Positions 1 to 5,225 of a stretch of 5,818 nucleotides of DNA are shown in pieces. This DNA is from Akkermansia muciniphila. Its GTDB lineage: Bacteria; Verrucomicrobiota; Verrucomicrobiia; Verrucomicrobiales; Akkermansiaceae. The stretch spans positions 1 through 5,818 of the forward strand of contig CALPMD020000095.1 of assembly GCA_943324575.2 (NCBI GenBank), read 5' to 3'. Both the position numbers and the translations under genes were made by a program. How positions within the stretch are numbered: position 1 is the first letter of the stretch; each line of letters begins with the position of its first letter. The notes under the pieces are model-generated. The model searched no databases and was not told the DNA's origin. It saw only the letters and a list, made by a program, of their open reading frames with translations.

Positions 1-750
1 AGCCGAACGCAGACCGTGAGTTTCCAGTGCCGCCAATCCCGCAATGGTCGTGCCGCCGGGAGAAGTGACCATGTCCTTGAGCACGGCTGGATGCTCGCCG
101 GTTTCTAACACCATCGCTGCGGCTCCGAGAACCGTCTGGGCCGCAAGCCGCACTGCATCCGCCCGCGGAATCCCTGCGCGAACGCCACCGTCAGCCAGCG
201 CATCGATGACTACATAAATGTAGGCAGGCCCGCTGCCGGAAAGCCCGGTGACCGCATCCATCAGCCGCTCGGGAACTTCCACCGCCAGACCGACTGCACC
301 CAGCAGGGCTTGCGCAGTCTTGCCATCCTCGGCGTTGGCTCGGGTTCCGAGACAATAGCCAGCCGCGCCGTGGCCGACCAAGGCAGGAGTGTTAGGCATG
401 GCACGGATGATGCGGAAATTTTCCGAAGCCGCAGACTCCAGAGCCTTCAGCGTCACTCCGGCCGCGATGGAAATCACCAAACGTGGCGCGCCAGCCGCCA
501 CTTTCGCGGCATCGGCTAGGGCCGTGGCGACATCGAGTGGTTTGGTGCAAAGTAGGATCACCTCACTCGCTGCCGCCAGTTCACTGACATTGGCCGTGAC
601 CTTCGCTCCCGTCGCCGTGGCGAATGACTCGCGGGATTTTTCGTAAGGATCGCAACCGATCACGTCTCCTGCAGCGACGACTCCGGCACGGATCGCGCCT
701 TGAATCAACGCCGTGCCCATTTTACCGCATCCAATGACTCCAAGCTTCAT
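1..750 (-). CDS. proC: Pyrroline-5-carboxylate reductase, C-terminus cut by window edge
   Basis: Catalyses the last step of proline synthesis, NAD(P)H-dependent reduction of 1-pyrroline-5-carboxylate to L-proline, in the cytoplasm. I translated the minus strand from the ATG at 750-748 and it stays open to base 1 (250 codons). The family is usually about 265-275 residues, so only a short C-terminal tail is missing. Seen: N-terminal Rossmann motif VIGCGKMG (residues 5-12) for the dinucleotide; CTKP (68-71); the strongly conserved RAMPNTP (116-122); and the C-terminal dimer/active-site region with LSGSGPAY (170-177) and the family signature DMVTSPGGTT (226-235). The start is fixed because the Rossmann strand begins at residue 3. 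No Shine-Dalgarno precedes it. It is divergent from the TPR gene with an 84-bp gap. Identification is secure. Confidence 0.97.
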   Translation of the reverse strand, partial: MKLGVIGCGKMGTALIQGAIRAGVVAAGDVIGCDPYEKSRESFATATGAKVTANVSELAAASEVILLCTKPLDVATALADAAKVAAGAPRLVISIAAGVTLKALESAASENFRIIRAMPNTPALVGHGAAGYCLGTRANAEDGKTAQALLGAVGLAVEVPERLMDAVTGLSGSGPAYIYVVIDALADGGVRAGIPRADAVRLAAQTVLGAAAMVLETGEHPAVLKDMVTSPGGTTIAGLAALETHGLRSA

Positions 751-778
751 GGCCGGAGACTAAACCGATGCCCACGGC

Positions 779-797
779 TGACGCCAGCGTCATTTTA
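779..797 (-). promoter_or_regulatory. Possible proC -10 box overlapping a perfect palindrome
   Basis: Reading the minus strand, TAAAAT (797-792) matches the sigma-70 -10 consensus at five of six positions and lies about 40 bases before the proC start. It runs straight into TGACGCTGGCGTCA (792-779), two perfect 6-bp inverted arms around a 2-nt centre, which would cover the transcription start. No convincing -35 box is seen. A dimeric repressor site is the natural reading, but the palindrome is short and could arise by chance. Confidence 0.3.
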
Positions 798-815
798 CTT
801 GGTGCCACCGCCCGC

Positions 816-827
816 GCATGGCCATGC
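816..827. promoter_or_regulatory. Perfect 12-bp palindrome before the TPR gene
   Basis: GCATGGCCATGC is its own reverse complement and ends 7 bases before the ATG at 835. It sits where a ribosome-binding site would be expected, and none is present. It could be a protein-binding site or, in RNA, a tiny GCAT/ATGC hairpin with a GGCC loop. Function unknown. Confidence 0.25.
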
Positions 828-834
828 TTTGCCC

Positions 835-2490
835 ATGAAATTCTGGTTGATGGCGGCATGGCTGGTGGGTTGCGCATTCGCGGCGGAAGAAAGCCCCAGC
901 GTGGAAGCCGCCATCCCCGCCCCAGTCAAAGCGCTGGGCGAACCCGCGATGATGAACTTCCCCGGTGGAATCCAAATGGCCGTGTCCGCCGCCACCGAAA
1001 ATGCCCAAGCCCACGTCAACCAAGGCCTCAATCATCTGCATGGCGGGTGGGATTTCGAGGCCAGCCGCCACTTCGCCATCGCCATGCGCGAAGACCCGGA
1101 ATGCTTGCTCGCGCATTGGGGGATGCTCATGTCGATGCTCACCCCGTCGCCCGAAACCAACCCCGCACGCACGGCCGTCACCAGCCGCCTGCTCGACTTG
1201 ATCGATCAAGGAAAAGGCAGCGAGCTCGAGCGCAGCTACGCCTACGGCCTGGTCAAGTATCTCGAAGAAGGCCCCGCCCGGGCGGCCAACGCCTTTCGCT
1301 GGGCCGCCGAAAAATTCCCCAACGACTCGCAAGCCAGCATCTTTGCCGCACTCTTCGGCAGAGGTGGCTATGACGAATTCGGCACCGCCACCCCCGATCA
1401 AGAAGCGGCCGAAAAAAGCCTACTCGCCCTCATCGACAAAAACCCACAAAGCCCCCTACCCCTCCATGCGCTGCTGACCATTCGCGCAGAAGGCCCCGAC
1501 CTCAGCAACTCACTGGATCTTGCCCGCAAGCTTTGCCAACTGATGCCGGACTATCCACCCTACGCTCATTTGTTAGGCCACTATGAATGGCGTTGTGGCC
1601 ACCATGCCCGTGCAGCAGCGGCCTTCAGCCTCGCGGCAAACGGCTTCGACCGCTGGATGAAGGAAAACAAAACCAATCTCGCCGATTGTCCGGAATGGGT
1701 GACTGCGGAAAGCTACCGCATCGTCGCCCTCACCTCCAAGAATGAGTTCGAGCTCGCCCTGCCCGCCGCCCGCCAATTGGCCGCCACGCCGTTGCCCAAA
1801 TCGCGTCTCGCCTCTCCCGGTGCCCGCGCCTTGCTGTGGGAAGCCAAGACCCTGCCAGCCCGTATCCTCCTGCGCCGTGGTCTGCGCGGCGATGCGGCCG
1901 ATGCGCTCAAGTCCCTGCCCAAGCCTAACGATATCAAAGATACCCGTGACGCATCGCTCGCCTACTGGTGGATCGATGGCCTGCGCCTGATCGCCGAAGG
2001 CCACCGCCTCATCGATGAAGCAAAACTCAGCGAAGCCCGCGACGTCACGACCGCCATCACCCACCACGCCGAGCAAATACAACAAACCCAGGCCACCGCC
2101 TCTAACAATGGCGAGCGCTCTGCTTGGAATCGCTCCCTCACCGCGCTCGACATCCTCGCCAGAGACCTGCGCGGTCGACTGGCCCTCGCGGGTGCCAAAG
2201 ACGGATTCAGTCTCGCTTACAATTGGCTCGCCTCCGCCGCAGATCTCCAACGTCCCGCGCTGATGATGTATCCGCCCACCGTCCTCACCCCGATGGCCGC
2301 CCGCCTTGGCGAATACTATCAAGCCAGCGGCCAAGCCAAAGAAGCCATCGAACCCTATCAGCGAGCCCTCGCCGAGTTTCCTAACGACATCCGGACCCTC
2401 CTCGACCTGAAAGCCGTCTACGAAAAGGCCGCCCTCCCCGACGACGCTGCCACCACCGAGACAAAAATCCAAAACCTCCGCGCCCAATAA
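835..2490 (+). CDS. Exported tetratricopeptide-repeat protein, function unknown
   Basis: A 551-residue protein. The frame is open upstream to an ATG at 700, but that start lies inside antisense proC. The ATG at 835 opens directly on a signal peptide, so I chose it. Residues 1-16 are MKFWLMAAWLVGCAFA, a hydrophobic core followed by an AFA/A-type signal peptidase I site; LVGC (10-13) also fits a lipobox, so lipid anchoring at Cys13 is possible although 12 residues is short. The mature part is alpha-helical with TPR-like helix pairs: about 60-93 (with QGLNHLHGGWDFEASRHF, 63-80), about 241-275 (LGHYEWRCGHHARAAAAF, 247-264) and a textbook C-terminal unit at about 491-517 (LGEYYQASGQAKEAIEPY, 491-508). 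No catalytic domain is recognised. TPR arrays usually scaffold protein contacts, here presumably in the periplasm or at the outer membrane. The product name is firm; the role is unknown. Confidence 0.85.
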   Translation: MKFWLMAAWLVGCAFAAEESPSVEAAIPAPVKALGEPAMMNFPGGIQMAVSAATENAQAHVNQGLNHLHGGWDFEASRHFAIAMREDPECLLAHWGMLMSMLTPSPETNPARTAVTSRLLDLIDQGKGSELERSYAYGLVKYLEEGPARAANAFRWAAEKFPNDSQASIFAALFGRGGYDEFGTATPDQEAAEKSLLALIDKNPQSPLPLHALLTIRAEGPDLSNSLDLARKLCQLMPDYPPYAHLLGHYEWRCGHHARAAAAFSLAANGFDRWMKENKTNLADCPEWVTAESYRIVALTSKNEFELALPAARQLAATPLPKSRLASPGARALLWEAKTLPARILLRRGLRGDAADALKSLPKPNDIKDTRDASLAYWWIDGLRLIAEGHRLIDEAKLSEARDVTTAITHHAEQIQQTQATASNNGERSAWNRSLTALDILARDLRGRLALAGAKDGFSLAYNWLASAADLQRPALMMYPPTVLTPMAARLGEYYQASGQAKEAIEPYQRALAEFPNDIRTLLDLKAVYEKAALPDDAATTETKIQNLRAQ

Positions 2491-2604
2491 GCTCTGGCGG
2501 ACGGATCAGATGCTGGAGCACAGAAAGCGGGCCGCCCCCAAGCTTGAAGGAATCAAAACCTCCGCAGACTCGAAGTTCTCGACTGCTTCCCCAGACTTAC
2601 CCGC

Positions 2605-2632
2605 TTGCTTCGTGGCCCAAATGGGCTACGTT
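2605..2632 (+). promoter_or_regulatory. Possible promoter of the toxin-antitoxin pair
   Basis: TTGCTT (2605-2610) and TACGTT (2627-2632) are separated by 16 bases; each matches only three of six consensus positions. The -10-like box ends 7 bases before the antitoxin ATG, so a transcript starting at normal distance would have essentially no leader. That fits the absence of a Shine-Dalgarno sequence. Weak matches, so this is a suggestion only. Confidence 0.25.
2611..2630. promoter_or_regulatory. Imperfect palindrome, candidate antitoxin operator
   Basis: CGTGGCCCAAATGGGCTACG forms two 8-base arms around AAAT, with pairing at every position except one G/T. It ends 9 bases before the antitoxin start at 2640 and fills the spacer between the promoter-like boxes. 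Ribbon-helix-helix antitoxins commonly bind short palindromes at their own promoter and autorepress, so the position is right for such an operator. It could instead act as a weak hairpin at the end of the TPR transcript, but it lies over 120 bases from that stop and no U-tract follows. Confidence 0.45.
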
Positions 2633-2639
2633 CCACGTC

Positions 2640-2867
2640 ATGAAAGACGCAATTGTCAGGGCGAGAGTCCGTCCGGATCTCAAGGCCGACGCGGAAAAAG
2701 TGTTCGAGACGCTCGGAATCAACACCACCGAAGCGATTCGCATGTTTTTAAGCCAAGTCCGTCTGCGTAGAGGCTTGCCGTTTTCCGTAGAGGTTCCAGG
2801 AAACGATGACTTGCTGGTTTCGAACTCGACGAGAAAGGCCGCCCTCGACTCCGTGTATGACGACTAA
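2640..2867 (+). CDS. RelB/DinJ-type ribbon-helix-helix antitoxin
   Basis: A 75-residue protein. The N-terminus (KDAIVRARVRPDLKADAEKV, 2-21) gives the beta-strand and first helix of a ribbon-helix-helix fold; the second helix is TTEAIRMFLSQV (29-40), followed by the LPFSVEVP stretch (46-53) typical of RelB/DinJ proteins, then a short acidic tail ending SVYDD that would wrap the toxin. Such proteins bind DNA as dimers and neutralise a cognate toxin. The frame is open further upstream (ATG at 2544), but that extension of 32 residues is unlike the family and would run through the palindrome at 2611-2630, so I chose 2640. The gene overlaps the toxin gene by 11 nt, implying coupled translation. Odd point: relatives usually pair with RelE/YafQ toxins, whereas this partner is MazF-like. 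Confidence 0.85.
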   Translation: MKDAIVRARVRPDLKADAEKVFETLGINTTEAIRMFLSQVRLRRGLPFSVEVPGNDDLLVSNSTRKAALDSVYDD

Positions 2868-3174
2868 GCCCGGGGAAGTCTACCGGGTCGATCTCGGCAT
2901 GGGAGCCAAGGTCAGGATGATGCTCGTCGTCTCACGTGAGGACTCGGAAGCACCAAGGGCGCTGAGTCTTTGTGTGCCGATCACCACCTCAAACCGGAAT
3001 TCTCCCTACGAGGTGGAGCTGCCATCCAGACCTTTCCTGAGAGCGACCAGCTTCGCCAATATCCAAGGTCTTCAGGCGATTCAGCATCATGAAATGGATG
3101 GACCGATAGGCGTCATCTACGGCGAAGCATTGGAACGCGTGAAAACTGCCCTGCGTTTCGCGATGGAACTGTGA
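2857..3174 (+). CDS. MazF/PemK-like toxin, probable endoribonuclease
   Basis: A 105-residue protein starting at ATG 2857 inside the end of the antitoxin gene; it begins PGEVYRVDLG (5-14), the usual N-terminal strand of the MazF/PemK fold, which supports this start. Further family marks are the MMLVVS strand (21-26), LCVPITTS (38-45) and the GLQAI...MDGPIG region (71-85). By alignment from memory with E. coli MazF, its catalytic Arg29 and Thr52 correspond to Arg20 and Thr43 here, so RNase activity is plausible. Differences: the loop between the first two strands is about five residues shorter, the proline after the catalytic Arg is Met21, and the Asp-Gln segment of typical MazF is replaced by NIQGLQAIQHHE. 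Family toxins cleave mRNA or tRNA at short sequences and stop growth when the antitoxin is lost. RNA target unknown. Confidence 0.82.
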   Translation: MTTKPGEVYRVDLGMGAKVRMMLVVSREDSEAPRALSLCVPITTSNRNSPYEVELPSRPFLRATSFANIQGLQAIQHHEMDGPIGVIYGEALERVKTALRFAMEL

Positions 3175-3176
3175 TG

Positions 3177-3211
3177 GGCACTTGGATAAATCGCCGCACT
3201 TGGCACTTGGA
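3177..3211 (+). repeat. Short direct repeats GCACTTGG between toxin and gatC
   Basis: GCACTTGG occurs at 3178-3185, 3196-3203 and 3203-3210; the longer unit GGCACTTGGA occurs twice, at 3177-3186 and 3202-3211, 25 bases apart. The repeats begin 2 bases after the toxin stop and end 30 bases before gatC. They could be duplication scars from insertion of the toxin-antitoxin pair, binding sites, or chance slippage; I cannot tell which. Confidence 0.4.
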
Positions 3212-3241
3212 AAACCCGCGCCAGTTGATGACGCTCCCGCC

Positions 3242-3532
3242 ATGTCGCAAAGCCACATCGATGTCCGCTACGTCGCCAAACTCGCCCGTCTCGAACTCAC
3301 CGACGACGAGGTAGCCACTTTCCAGCCGCAGCTCGAGGCCATCCTCGGCCACGTCGAGGCGCTTTCAAAACTCGACGTCTCCGGCATCGACCTGGCCGCC
3401 CACACCGGCGTCTTTGGAAAAATGCGCGACGACGTGCCGCACGACAGCCTCACCCAACAAGCGATGCTCCAAAACGCCCCCGACCAAGCGCAGGGCCAAA
3501 TCCGCGTCCCCAAAGTCGTCACCGACGCCTGA
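3242..3532 (+). CDS. gatC: Asp/Glu-tRNA amidotransferase subunit C
   Basis: The 96-residue small subunit of GatCAB, which converts Glu-tRNA(Gln) and, in many bacteria, Asp-tRNA(Asn) to the amidated forms in the cytoplasm; GatC wraps around GatA and stabilises the GatA-GatB contact. Seen: the family opening YVAKLARLELTDDEVATF (10-27), a helix through LEAILGHVEALSKLD (31-45), the R-D-D motif (62-64) and the C-terminal NAP (78-80) and IRVPKVV (87-93) that define the family. Length is normal. An upstream in-frame ATG at 3182 would add 20 residues not expected for GatC, so 3242 is preferred. No Shine-Dalgarno. gatA follows after a 31-base gap in the same direction, surely one operon. It follows the toxin gene by 67 bases. 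Confidence 0.95.
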   Translation: MSQSHIDVRYVAKLARLELTDDEVATFQPQLEAILGHVEALSKLDVSGIDLAAHTGVFGKMRDDVPHDSLTQQAMLQNAPDQAQGQIRVPKVVTDA

Positions 3533-3539
3533 TCTCAAC

Positions 3540-3553
3540 TTTCAAATTTCAAA
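3540..3553 (+). repeat. Tandem TTTCAAA in the gatC-gatA gap
   Basis: Two adjacent copies of TTTCAAA (3540-3546, 3547-3553) form an AT-rich island in an otherwise GC-rich operon, ending 10 bases before the gatA ATG. There is no Shine-Dalgarno, so an unstructured A/U-rich leader may be what lets ribosomes enter. That role is inferred. Confidence 0.35.
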
Positions 3554-3563
3554 TCGTCTTCAC

Positions 3564-4973
3564 ATGACTCTTTCCACGCTCCGCCAGCAACTGACCTCTG
3601 GGGAAACCACACCCGCCGCCATTCTCCATCGCCTCGCCGGGGAAATCTCCGCTCGCGACAGCCAGACCGGCGCCTACCTCTCCTACAACCTCGAGGCCGC
3701 CCTGGCCGAAGCCGCGAATGCCGATCTCAGCCTGCCCCTCGGCGGCATCCCCATCGCCATCAAGGACAACATCAACGTCCTCGGCCAGCCCTGCACCTGC
3801 GGCTCCAAGTTCCTTGAAAACTTCATCTCCCCCTACGACGCCACCGTCATCCGCAAGCTGCGCGCTGCCGGGGCCATCCCCTTCGGCCGCATGAATCAGG
3901 ACGAGTTCGCCATGGGCTCATCCACCGAAAACTCCGCCCTCCAGATCACCCGCAATCCCCACGACCCTACCCGCATTCCCGGCGGCTCATCCGGCGGCTC
4001 GGCGGCTGCGGTGGCGGATCTAACGGCCATCGCCTCCCTCGGTTCCGACACCGGCGGCTCCATCCGCCAGCCCGCCTCGCACTGCGGTGTGGTCGGCCTC
4101 AAACCCTCCTACGGTCGCGTCTCGCGCTACGGCCTCGTCGCCTTCGCCTCATCGCTCGACCAGATCGGCCCGCTCACCCAGACAGTCGAGGATGCCGCCC
4201 GCGTGCTGCAAGCCATCGCCGGCGGCGACCCGCTCGACTCGACCTGCCTCGACGCACCCGTGCCCGATTACCTTTCCGGTCTCAACGACGGAGTCAAAGG
4301 CCTCAAGCTCGGCATCCCCAAGGAATACTTCGGCGAAGGCATCGATCCCGGCGTCCGCAAAAACGTCGAAGCCGCCATCCAAGCCCTCGCGGCCCAAGGT
4401 GCGGAAATCGTCCCCATCTCCCTGCCCCACACCGAACACGCCGTCGCCACCTACTACGTCATCGCCCCTGCCGAGGCCTCGTCCAACCTTTCCCGCTTCG
4501 ACGGCATCCGCTACGGCCGCCGCGCTGAAAACCCCAGCGACATCCTCGACCTCTATCAGAAATCCCGCGAACAAGGCTTCGGCCCCGAGGTCAAACGCCG
4601 CATCATTCTCGGCACCTACGTCCTCTCCTCCGGCTACTACGACGCCTACTACAGCCGCGCGCAAAAAGTCCGCACCTTGATCCGCCGCGACTTCGAATCT
4701 GCCTTCACCCAAGTCGACGCCATCCTCTCCCCCGTCGCCCCCAGCCCCGCGCGCAAGCTCGGCGGCTCCTCCGGCGATCCGCTTCACGAATACCTCTCCG
4801 ACATCTTCACCCTCGCCGCCAACCTCGCAGGCATTCCCGGCATCTCCATCCCCTGCGGCACCACCGACTTCGACGGCAGCAAGAACCTCCCCGTCGGCCT
4901 CCAGATCCTCGCCCCACACCTCGGCGAAGCCCAGTTGCTGCGCATCGCCAAGGCCGCGGAAATCAAATCCTGA
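3564..4973 (+). CDS. gatA: Asp/Glu-tRNA amidotransferase subunit A
   Basis: The 469-residue glutaminase subunit of GatCAB: it hydrolyses glutamine and passes ammonia to GatB, which amidates the mischarged tRNA. It carries the amidase-signature fold with its Ser-cisSer-Lys triad: Lys67 in PIAIKDN (63-69), Ser142 in GGSSGGSAAA (140-149) and nucleophile Ser166 in SDTGGSIRQPAS (161-172). The spacings (75 and 24 residues) equal those I recall for S. aureus GatA (Lys79, Ser154, Ser178). Also typical are GLKPSYGRVSRYGLVAFASS (178-197), the YDAYY segment (359-363) and NLAGIPGISIPCG (420-432). Open frame extends upstream to 3414 inside gatC; I chose ATG 3564 because the normal N-terminus begins there. 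The motif near 389, usually P-T-x-P, reads PVAPSP. Codons are strongly C-ending. gatB is not in the window. Confidence 0.97.
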   Translation: MTLSTLRQQLTSGETTPAAILHRLAGEISARDSQTGAYLSYNLEAALAEAANADLSLPLGGIPIAIKDNINVLGQPCTCGSKFLENFISPYDATVIRKLRAAGAIPFGRMNQDEFAMGSSTENSALQITRNPHDPTRIPGGSSGGSAAAVADLTAIASLGSDTGGSIRQPASHCGVVGLKPSYGRVSRYGLVAFASSLDQIGPLTQTVEDAARVLQAIAGGDPLDSTCLDAPVPDYLSGLNDGVKGLKLGIPKEYFGEGIDPGVRKNVEAAIQALAAQGAEIVPISLPHTEHAVATYYVIAPAEASSNLSRFDGIRYGRRAENPSDILDLYQKSREQGFGPEVKRRIILGTYVLSSGYYDAYYSRAQKVRTLIRRDFESAFTQVDAILSPVAPSPARKLGGSSGDPLHEYLSDIFTLAANLAGIPGISIPCGTTDFDGSKNLPVGLQILAPHLGEAQLLRIAKAAEIKS

Positions 4974-4993
4974 GCTTCTTAGCGAATTGCCAC

Positions 4994-5021
4994 TTGAGGC
5001 CAGCAATCAACCCGGTACATT
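4994..5021 (+). promoter_or_regulatory. Possible promoter of the nucleotidyltransferase cassette
   Basis: TTGAGG (4994-4999) and TACATT (5016-5021) each match four of six sigma-70 positions with a 16-base spacer. The -10-like box ends 6 bases before the ATG at 5028, so the transcript would be nearly leaderless. The only Shine-Dalgarno-like string, GAAGG (5022-5026), is one base from the ATG and too close to work normally. If right, the cassette is transcribed independently of gatCA, 54 bases upstream. Confidence 0.3.
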
Positions 5022-5027
5022 GAAGGT

Positions 5028-5225
5028 ATGGAAAACGGCCTATCGCCCGAATACATCGCCACTCTCCAACGAATGACGGGCCAGCAAAAACTGCGAACTG
5101 CTTTTTCACTTTATTGGTCTGCCAGAAAGCTAAAAGCCGCCGCGCTACAACTCCAACATCCCGATTGGAGCCAACGCCAGGTCGAGGATCAGGTAAAACA
5201 AATCTTCCTCCATGCCAGCTCCTGA
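5028..5225 (+). CDS. Small helical protein paired with a nucleotidyltransferase
   Basis: A 65-residue, probably cytoplasmic protein with no signal peptide or membrane segment. It looks all-helical: a long helix around 18-43 containing KLRTAFSLYWSARKLKAAAL (21-40), a turn at HPDWS (44-48), then a helix QVEDQVKQIFLHA (51-63). It has many basic and aromatic residues and no cysteine. I recognise the style of the QKLRxAFxLYxxAR...HPDW pattern as that of small proteins found ahead of stand-alone nucleotidyltransferases, but can name no family or function. It overlaps the next gene by 14 nt in another frame, so the two are co-translated. It lacks an RX4-6H motif and is far too short for a HEPN domain. 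It may be an antitoxin-like inhibitor, a substrate of the nucleotidyltransferase, or a nucleic-acid-binding partner. That it is a real gene is well supported by the overlap arrangement. Confidence 0.7.
   Translation: MENGLSPEYIATLQRMTGQQKLRTAFSLYWSARKLKAAALQLQHPDWSQRQVEDQVKQIFLHASS

Noticed and set aside
310..646. Two short plus-strand open frames opposite proC
   Set aside because: They lie entirely antisense to a well-conserved proC reading frame and show no features of their own.
790..1401. Long open frame on the minus strand opposite the TPR gene
   Set aside because: Its Gly/Ala/Val-rich translation has no domain and mirrors the high-GC codon pattern of the plus-strand gene.
1573..2487. 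304-codon minus-strand open frame opposite the second half of the TPR gene
   Set aside because: Glycine-rich low-complexity product with no motif; the plus strand encodes recognisable TPR units in the same bases.
2510..2770. 86-codon plus-strand frame starting in the spacer before the antitoxin
   Set aside because: Composition is uninformative and it runs out of frame through the antitoxin gene and the palindrome.
4087..4680. 197-codon plus-strand frame inside gatA
   Set aside because: Ser/Pro/Thr-rich translation produced by reading C-ending codons out of frame.
4149..5006. 285-codon minus-strand open frame opposite gatA
   Set aside because: Gly/Ala/Val/Asp-rich shadow of a gene with firmly identified catalytic residues.
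5028..5225. Reading the 65-aa protein as a HEPN toxin of an MNT-HEPN pair
   Set aside because: HEPN proteins are about twice as long and carry an RX4-6H motif, which is absent here.
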